From Alistipes provencensis (GTDB lineage Bacteria; Bacteroidota; Bacteroidia; Bacteroidales; Rikenellaceae), in NCBI RefSeq assembly GCF_900083545.1, contig NZ_LT559262.1, positions 3,026,324 through 3,090,323 of the forward strand: 64,000 nucleotides of DNA. Reading direction: 5' to 3'. Below the pieces are notes generated by a model. It saw nothing but the letters and a program-made list of their open reading frames with translations, was not told the origin of the DNA and did not search any database. Made by a program: the position numbers and the translations under genes. Numbering within the stretch: position 1 is the first letter of the stretch; the number at the start of each line of letters is the position of its first letter. This document shows, in pieces, positions 17,107 through 29,014 of this stretch.

Positions 17107-18151
17107 CGCACGTCCGACCGTTGCCGGATGACCGAGTAAAACGAGTGAAGCGGGCACGGTCGTAAACCCGCGTCGCAGACGCCCCGAATCCCAAGCCCGC
17201 GGCGACCGCAGGGAGTGGCGGGCGGTTCGGAATGCGACCCGCGCCGGGAGCAGTCCGAATGGGATGGCCTCGCAGAGCAAGGTTGTTTGAAGTGGTCGCA
17301 AAAAATGCCAACGGCAGATTTTTGTGGCACGAAAACACAACCTTGCTTCTTCTGTTTTCGGGAGCGGTCGATGCCGGGGCTAAAGCCCCGAACACGGCAC
17401 GCAGGGTCTGCCCCTCAAACCGCGCCGCCATAGGTCGGCGATGGTAAGGGGCAACACGCGCGGGACGTGCCGCATCGACGCTCACGCAAAGGCGCAGGCG
17501 GACAGAGCGGGAAAGTCAGTACCCCGAAAGGCGGGAGATCGGAGAGTTGATTTCAGGGCGGGCGGCTCTTCACGACGGGCGGAAGATCGTCGGGGTGGAA
17601 TGGATGGTTCGGGTAGTCATAAACACGTCGGATTTTAAGGTTTGCGGCGAAGATAATACACAATTTGCCAATCTGTTACACGACTGACATTATTGCGCCC
17701 TGCTGCGCAAAACTGCTCCGTAGTATGGACAAAACCTCCGGATGTTGGATTTTGGCACTGATACCCCGAAACTGCGGCTGATTTTGTCCGGTTTTCGGGG
17801 TCAATTAGCACCGTTCATAACCGTTCACTACCCGGACAGCACCAAGTCGGGACGCTGCCCTTATCTTGCCGCCAAGTTTGCAGGAACGCCGAGGGGAGAG
17901 GCCGGGAGTTATGCCGCGGAATCCGTCCGATTCATGAGGCCAATTAGGGCGAATGAGGGAAAACGAGGGCGTAAACAGTACAAAACAGCGAGTTGCCCCT
18001 TATCTTGTCGTCAAGTTTGCGGGGATACCGAGAGTAAACGGCCTAGGACGGTTTGGGGCGGACGCGCTTTTGAAGACTTTTGATTCGGTATTACCATGCA
18101 AACGAAATTTTAATAAACCTTTTAATTCAAATTTTTATGACAAGCATTTGC
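17107..18151. other. Gene-free stretch; candidate oriT region
   Basis: No convincing gene is seen; the short open frames disagree and have no recognisable products. It holds an inverted repeat GCAAGGTTGT/ACAACCTTGC (17277-17286 and 17337-17346) with an inner TGCCA/TGGCA pair, a CGGGGCTAAAGCCCCG hairpin near 17372, and a degenerate direct repeat further right. Lying upstream of mobC, it is the likeliest place for oriT, but the nick site cannot be named. Confidence 0.4.
17856..18033 (+). repeat. Degenerate direct repeat with coding-like divergence
   Basis: Two copies of about 39-40 nt at 17856-17894 and 17994-18033 are nearly identical. Each can be read as PYL..KFAG.PR, and several of the differences between them are synonymous third-base changes. 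A second shared block (CAATTAG) precedes each copy. The copies are in different frames relative to each other, so no single intact gene spans both. Confidence 0.55.
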
Positions 18152-18415
18152 ATGAACGAGCGCGTATGAAGAGCGCTCACGGAACGGCTGAAAACATTGG
18201 CTGCTCAATCACAACGAACAAGGACGCGTTACAATCCGCCGTCGCCTGACGGCTGACTGGATGGGCCGGAAGTCTGTCAGTTGTTACGGATTTCCAAGCG
18301 CACGCTCCAAAGCTACCGCGACAGGCGGGTACTGCCCTATTCGAATGTCGGCGGTAAGTTCTTCTACCGGGAAACCGACGTAACCGGGTTTCTGCGGGCG
18401 CGGACAATCATGTAG
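18152..18415 (+). pseudogene. HTH (excisionase-type) gene with two in-frame TGA codons
   Basis: One frame reads MNERV, TGA (18167-18169), then RALTERLKTLAAQ...PDG, TGA (18254-18256), then LDGPEVCQLLRISKRTLQSY, and continues to a TAG at 18413. Homologous HTH_17 proteins typically have Trp before LDG, so the second TGA looks like a TGG-to-TGA change. The whole MerR/excisionase-like HTH follows it. The next gene starts 2 nt after the stop, as in normal two-gene HTH pairs of these elements. Other genes here end in TGA, so recoding is unlikely. Probably inactive, unless a rare start such as CTG at 18257 is used. Confidence 0.7.
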
Positions 18416-18416
18416 C

Positions 18417-18722
18417 ATGGAATCGGACTATTTAACGATGGAGAGCGAGGAAGTCCGGGAGTTGCTCGCTATGATCGACCGGGCCGAAGAAACCCTGCAA
18501 CTGGCTGCTGCGAACTATCAGCCATTAATAGGCTCAGAGTGCTATCTTACTGGGGAGGAAGTTTGCGAATATCTGCACATCTCTCCCCGAACCTTGCAAA
18601 CGCTCCGCGATACGCGGCAGATACCGTTTGTCGCAATAAGCGAGCGCAACATCCTCTATCCCGAATCGGCGATCCGGGAGACGCTGACAAAGAATTACAA
18701 ACCAACCTACCACCCGCAATAG
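18417..18722 (+). CDS. Helix-turn-helix (HTH_17) DNA-binding protein
   Basis: A 101-aa protein. The HTH_17/excisionase-type domain fills residues about 40-95 (LTGEEVCEYLHISPRTLQTLRD, then YPESAIRETL). The N-terminal 35 residues are an acidic helix. In Bacteroidetes mobile elements such proteins act as excision or transfer regulators. It begins 1 nt after the stop of the broken HTH gene, so the two were one operon. A strong terminator follows. Confidence 0.83.
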   Translation: MESDYLTMESEEVRELLAMIDRAEETLQLAAANYQPLIGSECYLTGEEVCEYLHISPRTLQTLRDTRQIPFVAISERNILYPESAIRETLTKNYKPTYHPQ

Positions 18723-18739
18723 GTCGGGCTATGTAAACG

Positions 18740-18794
18740 AAAGGCGGGGCGCATCAGGGATCATTCCGATCCCGTGCGCCCCGCCTTTCTTGTT
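18740..18794. terminator. Strong terminator after the HTH genes
   Basis: A perfect 14-bp stem AAAGGCGGGGCGCA/TGCGCCCCGCCTTT (18740-18753, 18775-18788) encloses a GGGATC/GATCCC inner stem and runs into a T-rich stretch. Confidence 0.85.
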
Positions 18795-18870
18795 ATCCCT
18801 TTTTATATTGCTATTTATTGCATTGGTCAGAATATTATTAACTTTGTTTTGATTAATAATTCCTAAGGAT

Positions 18871-19584
18871 ATGAAGAAAATCAAAAAGCGGTCTCAATAC
18901 TTTTCAACTATCCGGCTCGATTTGACCTTGTATGCAAGCGTTAGTTTTATATTTGTAGTGGTTTATGAAATTTGGCTAATCCACATACCTGCGATTTTTC
19001 CCTCTGCCGATAGTATTGGCAGAATATTTAACATGTTGCTTTCCGGTTACTTACTTGCTTATCTAATTTATCTGGTAGATCACCATGCAGAAGAGATGAG
19101 AGCTTTTCGCAAGATATATCCTATTGTTGGGCAACATATTGTCGATATTATCAATACCGGAAAAGGAATAATTCATAATATGGCAAATGTACAAAATATC
19201 AATGAAATTGCCGATTATCCTGATAAGAAAACTGTATTCCAAATTTTCGACAATCTAAAGCTCGGTGATAGGACTGCCCCTATGGTAGATAGCAAAAATC
19301 TAAAGAAGCTTACTTGGATAGAATACATTTCGTATGTAAATTTATATAATGGGCAAAATATTATGGCTATCTTTTTTTTCGAGAAGTATATAGATGCAGA
19401 ATTAATGGCAATCTTATCCAAGATACGCGGTTGCTTTTTTATGTCCATTTTTGATAATCCAATAATTGATCGGATGAAGAATGACGGCGGTAATTTTGCA
19501 TTTATGTATGAGGAGTTTTTGGATTTGATTCATCAACTTGACGATTATTATAAGAAGCACATCGCTTTATTTTCTAAAATCTAA
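18871..19584 (+). CDS. AT-rich two-helix membrane protein, unknown
   Basis: A 237-aa protein I do not recognise. Two hydrophobic helices at about 18-40 and 51-70 anchor it, with a short loop between. The remaining 165 residues are soluble and probably cytoplasmic. The composition (AT-rich, Ile/Lys/Asn-rich) is far from the host's. It lies alone between the HTH operon's terminator and the convergent integrase gene, overlapping the integrase stop by 4 bp. It resembles neither transfer nor regulatory proteins, so it is cargo. Confidence 0.7.
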   Translation: MKKIKKRSQYFSTIRLDLTLYASVSFIFVVVYEIWLIHIPAIFPSADSIGRIFNMLLSGYLLAYLIYLVDHHAEEMRAFRKIYPIVGQHIVDIINTGKGIIHNMANVQNINEIADYPDKKTVFQIFDNLKLGDRTAPMVDSKNLKKLTWIEYISYVNLYNGQNIMAIFFFEKYIDAELMAILSKIRGCFFMSIFDNPIIDRMKNDGGNFAFMYEEFLDLIHQLDDYYKKHIALFSKI

Positions 19585-20870
19585 TTTAACAGACTTCCGA
19601 ATTTCTGCATCTCCCGGCCTATCAAGCCCTCCGAGAACTTGGCATAGTGCCGCGTCATATTCGTATTGGTGTGGCCGAGAATCTTTGCCAATACGTCTAT
19701 GGGCATTCCGTATTCAACAGCCAAACAAGCGAACGTATGCCGGGCGACATGCGTCGTCAGCGTCTTGTCGATATTGCAGATGCCCGCCAGTTCTTTCAGA
19801 TAGGCGTTCATTTTGCTGTTGCTCGGTACGGGCAGCATCTTTCCGCGCTGCCTGCAATTCGGGTCGTGCTCGTACTTTCGCAGAAGTTTCACCGGATGCG
19901 GCAACAAGGGGATGCGGCTCATTACGGCGGTTTTCTCGCGGGGCTTGTGAATCCACAACTGCCCGCTATCATCCGCGCTGATATGTTCCGGGCGCAGGTG
20001 GTCGGCATCCGTAAAGGCAAGTCCCGTTAGGCAGCAGAACGCGAACACGTCCCGGATGCGTTCTATCCGCTCGTTCTGCATAGGTTTGGTTATCAAAACA
20101 TCCAATTCCGCTTTGGTCAAGTGGTCTTTCGACTTGTTGTGTTCGGGTTTAAGTTTGTAGTACTGAAACGGATTCTTTTCGATCCACTCGTTGCGGATAG
20201 CGTACAGCATAAAGTTCTTCAAACAGCACAACAGATTGACCGCACCGTTGGTCTTGCAGTTATGGGCCGTCTGGATAAAGGTGTTCAGTCCGTCGAGGTA
20301 CTCGTAATTAACCATATCCAGCGGAATATCTTCCTTTTTGTATTGCGCCTGCATATACTCTTTCAGGTAGCGAAGCAGGCGGTGATACTTGTTCGCCGTG
20401 AGTTGGGTGATCCGTGTTCCGACCTCTTTCTGCCGTTTGTCACAATATTTCCCAAACTCAGCAAGAAACAAACGCGCATTGCCCGCGGGGTTTTCAAGCC
20501 GGTGTTTGATAGCAAAGTACGTCGGCTCTTTGCCCTCCTTGATTAACTGGTCATAGGCCGCGAGGACATTGGCCCGGTAGCTGGCGACGATGCTGTTGAT
20601 CTGTTGGTCTATCTCGTCCTTATAGAGTGACCGTTCAAGCCGTTGATTCCAACGCTCCGGTTCGATTTGGCATCGCGTGTAAATCTCCGTAGCCGTGCCG
20701 TAGGTCTTGATGCGCACATAGATCGGGGCCTTGCCCTTTTTCGTTACTTTGGTTTTCTTGCAAAAGAAAACCACGCTGAAAGTTCGCCGAGCCGAGGGCA
20801 TAGCCGAACTTGTTCGAGCTATGCCGAGGCGAGAATGAACTTCAACTTTGTTGAAAGTCTTTCTTTCCAT
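19581..20870 (-). CDS. Tyrosine recombinase (element integrase)
   Basis: A 429-aa phage-type integrase. Residues about 25-120 form an arm-binding domain (SVVFFCKKTKVTKKGKAPIYVRIKT), 120-220 a SAM-like core-binding domain, and the rest the catalytic domain. Active-site boxes are visible: CCLTGLAFTDADHLR, HVARHTF, GHTNTNMTRHY with the nucleophilic Tyr near residue 410. It lies 250 bp from the tRNA-Gly gene and reads away from it, as expected for an element integrated at a tRNA 3' end. The 20871-21051 gap likely holds integrase arm sites. Confidence 0.93.
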   Translation of the reverse strand: MERKTFNKVEVHSRLGIARTSSAMPSARRTFSVVFFCKKTKVTKKGKAPIYVRIKTYGTATEIYTRCQIEPERWNQRLERSLYKDEIDQQINSIVASYRANVLAAYDQLIKEGKEPTYFAIKHRLENPAGNARLFLAEFGKYCDKRQKEVGTRITQLTANKYHRLLRYLKEYMQAQYKKEDIPLDMVNYEYLDGLNTFIQTAHNCKTNGAVNLLCCLKNFMLYAIRNEWIEKNPFQYYKLKPEHNKSKDHLTKAELDVLITKPMQNERIERIRDVFAFCCLTGLAFTDADHLRPEHISADDSGQLWIHKPREKTAVMSRIPLLPHPVKLLRKYEHDPNCRQRGKMLPVPSNSKMNAYLKELAGICNIDKTLTTHVARHTFACLAVEYGMPIDVLAKILGHTNTNMTRHYAKFSEGLIGREMQKFGSLLN

Positions 20871-21051
20871 ACTGCTGTAAATAGTTTGTTAGTAATACGT
20901 TTACAGCATAGAATTGTTGCGGGGCAAAAAGCTGATAATTAATGCAATAACTTACATTAGTGACCTATTTCGGGTCCGAGCGAAACAGGTCACCGATAAG
21001 GTCGTAAAAACCTGCATTCCGTTGCTTTTTTCGGCTTCGACCTAAAAACGA

Positions 21052-21086
21052 AAAAACCTTACATATCATTGATACATAAGGTTTTT
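21052..21086 (-). terminator. Element-supplied terminator for tRNA-Gly
   Basis: Ten-base arms (AAAAACCTTA/TAAGGTTTTT) with an inner TATC/GATA stem lie 35 nt beyond the tRNA 3' end, with T-rich sequence following on the minus strand. It replaces the terminator now found at 11870-11896. Confidence 0.7.
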
Positions 21087-21120
21087 ACTCTTTATTTCTG
21101 CCTCTTTCTCAAGGCTTCCA

Positions 21121-21133
21121 GAGCGGAAAACGG
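21121..21133. repeat. Right attachment repeat, within the tRNA 3' end
   Basis: GAGCGGAAAACGG, identical to 11898-11910. It covers the tRNA's 3' acceptor strand, discriminator base and part of the T-stem. Confidence 0.75.
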
Positions 21134-21194
21134 GATTCGAACCCGCGACCCTCAGCTTGGGAAGCTGATGCTCTACCGACTGAGCTATTTCCGC
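21122..21194 (-). tRNA. tRNA-Gly (anticodon CCC)
   Basis: A complete 73-nt cloverleaf: acceptor GCGGAAA/TTTCCGC, D-stem GCTC/GAGC, anticodon stem TCAGC/GCTGA with loop TTCCCAA (anticodon CCC, reads GGG), and T-arm GCGGG TTCGAAT CCCGT. Discriminator U fits bacterial tRNA-Gly. CCA is not encoded. It is the integration target of the neighbouring element and remains intact. Confidence 0.95.
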
Positions 21195-21259
21195 ATTACG
21201 GAGTACAAAGTTACTCCGTTTTTTTTATTTGTCAAGTTTTCGGCTGCCGAAAAATGCGC

Positions 21260-23167
<1,908 letters not shown>

Positions 23168-23171
23168 GGCT

Positions 23172-24962
<1,791 letters not shown>

Positions 24963-24994
24963 ATATATTCTAAGGGACCAAATTCATTTGGTCG

Positions 24995-25002
24995 CAAATA
25001 TA
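24995..25002 (-). promoter_or_regulatory. -7 element of lepA
   Basis: TATATTTG on the minus strand, 32 nt before the lepA start. A clear -33 TTTG is not seen. Confidence 0.5.
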
Positions 25003-25035
25003 CGAAAAAATTTGAATATATCGGGCCTCTGTAAC

Positions 25036-25066
25036 TTGTCGGAATGGTACAAATTACTTATATTTG
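25036..25066 (+). promoter_or_regulatory. Promoter of lysA
   Basis: TTG at 25036-25038, a 20-nt spacer and TATATTTG at 25059-25066, 26 nt before the lysA start. Fits the Bacteroidetes consensus. Confidence 0.6.
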
Positions 25067-25092
25067 CGACTTCAATCAAGTAGTTAGGTCAC

Positions 25093-26259
25093 ATGTTAAG
25101 CAGACAAATCGCATCCAAGCTCCGGGGCTATGAAACCCCGTTCTACCTCTATGACATGGCGCTCCTGCGCCAGACCCTCGAAAGCGTCGTCTACGAGTCG
25201 AAAAAATACGGCTATAAGGTCCACTACGCCATCAAGGCCAACTACGACGACCACCTGCTGGCGGTCATCCGCGAATACGGGCTGGGCATCGACTGCGCCT
25301 CGGGCAACGAGCTGCGCAAGGCCGTCGAGGCGGGCTTCGACCCCAAGGGCATCGTCTACGCCGGCGTGGGCAAACGCGACAAGGAGCTGAAATATGCCAT
25401 CGAGCAGGAGATCCTCGCCATCAACTGCGAGTCGATTCAGGAGCTGGAGCTGGTCAACGCCTTCTCGGCCGAGATGGGCAAGGTGACCGACATTGCGCTG
25501 CGTATCAACCCCGACATCGACCCCAAGACCAACCACTGCATCGACACGGGTCAGGCCGACAGTAAGTTCGGCATCTCCTACGAGGAGGTCCTCGAACACG
25601 CCAAGGAGATCCGGTCGCTCAAGAACATCAACATCATCGGCCTCCACCTGCACATCGGGTCGCAGATCCGCGAACTGCATGTCTTCGAAAATATGTGCAA
25701 CAAGGTCAACGTCATCGTCGAGAACCTCGAGAAACTGGGCTGCAAGTTCCGTTTCGTCGACGTGGGCGGCGGTCTGGGCGTCAACTACGACGTTCCCGAG
25801 AACGAGCCCATCCCCAATTTCGCCTCGCTGTTCTCGATCGTCCACAACCACCTGCGCATCGGCGACCGCGAGGTGCACTTCGAATTCGGCCGTTCGATCG
25901 TCGCCGAGTGCGGCGAGCTGATTACGACCGTGCTGTTCAACAAGACCACCGCCACGGGCCGCAAACTGGTGATCGTCGACGCTTCGATGACCGAGCTGGT
26001 CCGCCCGGCGATGTACGGCTCGTACCACAATATCGAGAACATCACGGCCAAAGAGGAGGAGGCTCCCAGCGAAAAGTATACGGTCGTGGGCACGGCCTGC
26101 GAATCGACGGACGTTTTCGACGAGAACGTCAGCCTGCGCAAGACCCGCCGCGGCGACCTGCTGACGATCAAATCCGCCGGGGCCTACGGCATGTCGATGG
26201 CCTCGCGCTACAACCTCCACGATCTTCCCGGAGCCGTTTACAGCGACGAAATCAAATAG
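25093..26259 (+). CDS. lysA: Diaminopimelate decarboxylase
   Basis: A 388-aa fold-type III PLP enzyme that makes L-lysine from meso-diaminopimelate, the last step of lysine synthesis. Visible: the PLP lysine in HYAIKANYD (about Lys48), HIGSQI near 190, VDVGGGLGVNY, the active-site CESTDVFDENV near 335, and SAGAYGMSMASRYN near the C-terminus. The length is slightly short for the family but complete. It is followed 34 bp later by an EamA transporter gene. Confidence 0.92.
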   Translation: MLSRQIASKLRGYETPFYLYDMALLRQTLESVVYESKKYGYKVHYAIKANYDDHLLAVIREYGLGIDCASGNELRKAVEAGFDPKGIVYAGVGKRDKELKYAIEQEILAINCESIQELELVNAFSAEMGKVTDIALRINPDIDPKTNHCIDTGQADSKFGISYEEVLEHAKEIRSLKNINIIGLHLHIGSQIRELHVFENMCNKVNVIVENLEKLGCKFRFVDVGGGLGVNYDVPENEPIPNFASLFSIVHNHLRIGDREVHFEFGRSIVAECGELITTVLFNKTTATGRKLVIVDASMTELVRPAMYGSYHNIENITAKEEEAPSEKYTVVGTACESTDVFDENVSLRKTRRGDLLTIKSAGAYGMSMASRYNLHDLPGAVYSDEIK

Positions 26260-26293
26260 ATAAAGGCGGCTCCGGCCGCCTTTCCTAATCGCT

Positions 26294-27196
26294 ATGTGGC
26301 TCACTTTAGCATTCACGTCGGCAGCGTTGCTCGGCTTCTATGATGCGGCCAAGAAAAAGGCTCTCACCGGAAATGCCGTGCTTCCCGTGCTGCTGCTCAA
26401 CACGCTCTTCTCGACGCTGATCTTCCTGCCCGCGATCCTCTCGGCGGAGTTCGGCCTCGGGTGGTTCGACCATACCGTGCTGGCCACGGCCCCCGGGTCG
26501 CTGGAGGCTCACGGAATGGTCATCCTGAAATCGGTCATCGTCCTCACTTCGTGGACTTTCGGCTACTTCGGCATGAAACACCTGCCCATCACCATCGTCG
26601 GACCGATCAACGCCACGCGCCCCGTGATGGTGCTCGTCGGGGCGCTCCTGATCTTCGGCGAACGGCTCAACGCCTGCCAGTGGACCGGCGTCGCGCTGGC
26701 CCTCGTGTCGCTCTTTATGCTGAGCCGTTCGAGCCGCCGCGAAGGGGTTGTCTTTTCGCATAACATCTGGATTCTCTGCGTCACCCTCTCGGCCGTCACG
26801 GGCGCTGTCAGCGGGCTTTACGACAAATTCATCATGACGCGCCTCGACCCGGTTTTCGTCCAGAGCTGGTACAACCTCTACCAATTGCTGATGATGGCCG
26901 CCGTGGTAGCCGTCGTCTGGTGGCCCCGGCGCAACCGCACTACCCCGTTCCATTGGAGCTGGGCCATTCCGCTGATCTCGGTCTTTCTTTCGATGGCCGA
27001 CTTCGCCTACCTCTATGCCCTGCGCGATCCGGATGCGATGATCTCCGTCGTCTCGATGATCCGCCGCGGTTCGGTCGTGGTGTCGTTCCTCTGCGGGGCC
27101 CTGCTGTTCCGCGAGCGCAACCTGCGCTCCAAGGCCGTCGATCTGGCCTTCATCCTCGTCGGCATGATCTTCCTCTGGCTCGGCTCCCGGGCCTAA
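26294..27196 (+). CDS. EamA/DMT-family membrane transporter
   Basis: A 300-aa inner-membrane protein with about ten hydrophobic segments in two EamA repeats (the first ends around LVSLFMLSRSSRR, the second at the C-terminus LAFILVGMIFLWLGSRA). DMT exporters move amino acids, metabolites or nucleotide sugars. Its place after lysA makes a role in amino-acid export possible, but this is inference. A terminator follows. Confidence 0.85.
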   Translation: MWLTLAFTSAALLGFYDAAKKKALTGNAVLPVLLLNTLFSTLIFLPAILSAEFGLGWFDHTVLATAPGSLEAHGMVILKSVIVLTSWTFGYFGMKHLPITIVGPINATRPVMVLVGALLIFGERLNACQWTGVALALVSLFMLSRSSRREGVVFSHNIWILCVTLSAVTGAVSGLYDKFIMTRLDPVFVQSWYNLYQLLMMAAVVAVVWWPRRNRTTPFHWSWAIPLISVFLSMADFAYLYALRDPDAMISVVSMIRRGSVVVSFLCGALLFRERNLRSKAVDLAFILVGMIFLWLGSRA

Positions 27197-27265
27197 GAGG
27201 CCCGTTTTAGGGGCGACGGAGTGGCATTTGGCGTCCTGTCCAATTCTGCGCTTCCAGCGCAAAAC

Positions 27266-27300
27266 AAAAAAAGACGGACCTTAACAGGTTCGTCTTTTTT
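27266..27300. terminator. Bidirectional terminator between convergent genes
   Basis: AAAAAAAGACGGACC pairs with GGTTCGTCTTTTTT around a five-base loop. It serves the EamA gene from the left and trpB2 from the right. Confidence 0.85.
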
Positions 27301-27315
27301 ACTTGAAGCATTACT

Positions 27316-28677
27316 CTATATAAGGTGCTCCAACTGGTTGACCGTCTTTGCAATCTCCTCGTCGCTCGGCGAGAAGTCTTTCAACGCTCCGGCCAGATAC
27401 TGCTCGTAGGCGTAGAGGTCGATTACGCCGTTGCCCGAGAGGTTGAACAGAATGGTCTTCGACACACCCTCCTCCTTGGCTTTCAGGGCCTCGCGGATCG
27501 TCGCGGCGATGGCATGCGTCGATTCCGGCGCCGGGATGATGCCTTCGGTCTGGGCGAACAGAATGCCTGCGGCGAGGGTCTCGACCTGCGGCATCGACTG
27601 CGCCTCGATCAGCCCGTCCTTCATCAGTTGGCTGACGATCGAACCCGCTCCGTGGTAGCGCAATCCTCCGGCGTGAATGTCCGAGGGCTGGAAATCGTGG
27701 CCCAGCGTGTACATCGGCAGCAGGGGCGTGAATCCGGCCACGTCGCCGAAGTCGTACTGGAACTCGCCGCGCGTGAGTTTCGGACACCCTTCGGGCTCCA
27801 CGGCGATCACGCGGATCTTCTTCCCTTCGGTGAGGTTCTTTTGCAGGAACGGGAATCCGATGCCGGCGAAGTTGCTGCCGCCGCCGAAACATCCGATCAC
27901 CATGTCGGGCTCCGCATCGGCCATCTCCATCTGCGTCACGGCCTCCTGACCGATGACCGTCTGGTGCAGCACGACGTGGTTCAGGACGCTGCCCAGACAG
28001 TAGCGCGTATCCTCCGGACGACGCAGGGCCATCTCCACGGCCTCCGAGATTGCCAGCCCGAGGCTTCCCGAGCAGTGCGGGTCACGCTCCAGCGCCGCAC
28101 GTCCCGAGTTGGTCAGCGTCGAGGGCGACGCCACGCACTCCGCACCCCATGTGTTCATCATCAGGCGGCGGTAGGGCTTCTGGTCGTAGCTGACCTTGAC
28201 CATGAATACCTGCAAATCGATGCCGAAATGCTTCGCCGCGAAGGCGATCGAGGCGCCCCACTGCCCGGCGCCGGTTTCGGTCGTCAGGTGCTTGATGCCC
28301 TGCTTGTAGTTGTAGTAGGCCTGCGGCACGGCGGTGTTGGGCTTGTGCGAACCTGCGGGCGACACGCTCTCATTCTTGAAATAGATCTTCGCGGGCGTTC
28401 CGAGGGCCTTTTCGAGCCCCGTTGCGCGCACGAGCGGCGTCGGACGCCATATCTTGTAGATCTCCTGCACCTCTTCCGGGATGTCGATGTAGCGTTCGGT
28501 GGACATCTCCTGATCGATCAGTTCCTCGGCGAAGATCGCCGACATCTGTTCCTTGGTGACGGGCTGCTTCGTCCCGGGATGCAGCGGCGGCAGCGGTTTG
28601 GTGGGCATGTCGGCCACGATGTTGTACCATTGCGTGGGCATCTGTTTTTCGGTGAGGCAGAATTTCTTCGTTTCCAT
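27316..28677 (-). CDS. trpB: Tryptophan synthase beta chain, TrpB2 type
   Basis: A 453-aa PLP enzyme that joins indole and serine to make tryptophan. The length and N-terminal region ([27 protein letters not shown]) are those of TrpB2, the stand-alone form, rather than the roughly 400-aa TrpB1 that pairs with TrpA. The PLP lysine is in [11 protein letters not shown], and the phosphate-binding loop is [10 protein letters not shown]. No trpA is adjacent. Upstream are a Trp-rich leader peptide gene and an attenuator, so expression should respond to charged tRNA-Trp. Indole salvage is a plausible role. Confidence 0.93.
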   Translation of the reverse strand: METKKFCLTEKQMPTQWYNIVADMPTKPLPPLHPGTKQPVTKEQMSAIFAEELIDQEMSTERYIDIPEEVQEIYKIWRPTPLVRATGLEKALGTPAKIYFKNESVSPAGSHKPNTAVPQAYYNYKQGIKHLTTETGAGQWGASIAFAAKHFGIDLQVFMVKVSYDQKPYRRLMMNTWGAECVASPSTLTNSGRAALERDPHCSGSLGLAISEAVEMALRRPEDTRYCLGSVLNHVVLHQTVIGQEAVTQMEMADAEPDMVIGCFGGGSNFAGIGFPFLQKNLTEGKKIRVIAVEPEGCPKLTRGEFQYDFGDVAGFTPLLPMYTLGHDFQPSDIHAGGLRYHGAGSIVSQLMKDGLIEAQSMPQVETLAAGILFAQTEGIIPAPESTHAIAATIREALKAKEEGVSKTILFNLSGNGVIDLYAYEQYLAGALKDFSPSDEEIAKTVNQLEHLI

Positions 28678-28713
28678 TGTCGTTATTGTTTTTTGGGATT
28701 TGAATGTGCTAAA

Positions 28714-28752
28714 GAAAAAGCCCGTTGCTTACTTCTCGTAAACAACGGGCTT
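28714..28752 (-). terminator. Attenuator terminator upstream of trpB2
   Basis: On the minus strand AAGCCCGTTG/CAACGGGCTT arms (28743-28752 with 28718-28727) plus an inner TTAC/GTAA stem are followed by a T-rich tract. It lies between the leader peptide stop and trpB2 (start at 28677). When Trp is plentiful it should stop transcription. Confidence 0.85.
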
Positions 28753-28772
28753 GTGTATTTTTTCGGTTTCAA

Positions 28773-28856
28773 CTATACACGCGCGATTCCGCACTCATTG
28801 TTCACGAGAGTCAACGAGCGCCACCACCATGCCTGTATGTTGAAATTATGAATCAT
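28773..28856 (-). CDS. Trp leader peptide (27 aa, three consecutive Trp)
   Basis: A small open frame reading MIHNFNIQA-WWW-RSLTL and ending GIARV, 27 codons plus TAG. The Trp codons are TGG TGG TGG at positions 10-12. It lies between a canonical promoter and the attenuator hairpin before trpB2. Ribosome stalling at the Trp codons should prevent terminator formation. It fits the Bacteroidetes trp-leader class (known in Rfam as Bacteroid-trp, from memory). Confidence 0.9.
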   Translation of the reverse strand: MIHNFNIQAWWWRSLTLVNNECGIARV

Positions 28857-28875
28857 TTCTTTGGTTTTATGTCTG

Positions 28876-28907
28876 CAAATATAAACGGTCGGTTCGTAAA
28901 AAGCAAA
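28876..28907 (-). promoter_or_regulatory. Promoter of the trp leader
   Basis: On the minus strand TTTG (28904-28907), a 20-nt spacer and TATATTTG (28876-28883), a textbook Bacteroidetes promoter. The leader start codon is 19 nt further on. The rest of the gap up to 29014 holds the divergent pheT promoter (TACTTTTG, 28975-28982). Confidence 0.8.
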
Positions 28908-29014
28908 TTTTTTACGAATTATTTTCCACACCTATATATGTGAGAATTTTTACCGTACTTTGCGGAAAAATTTATACTTTTGCATGATTATCCGCAAATT
29001 CAAAATTCAACGAT

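Larger units (their letters stand above)
11898..21133. mobile_element. Integrative mobilizable element in tRNA-Gly(CCC), about 9.2 kb
   Basis: The 13-bp direct repeats bound a segment with a tyrosine integrase next to the tRNA, two adjacent HTH genes, a relaxase and MobC, and unrelated cargo, parts of which are strikingly AT-rich. There is no coupling protein, ATPase or transfer-pore gene, so it would need a helper conjugative element. The integrase-proximal end leaves the tRNA intact and supplies a new terminator at 21052-21086. Cargo: an unknown 321-aa protein with a structured leader, an MNT-HEPN protein, and two membrane-associated proteins. Confidence 0.82.

Noticed and set aside
17090..17640. 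Several short open frames upstream of mobC
   Set aside because: They overlap each other on both strands, lack recognisable products, and the region has inverted repeats better explained as oriT or regulatory DNA.
18152..18415. TGA read as Trp throughout this organism
   Set aside because: Several intact genes here end in TGA (for example the AraC gene ending at 10826 and the kinase ending at 37264), and other genes use TGG for Trp.
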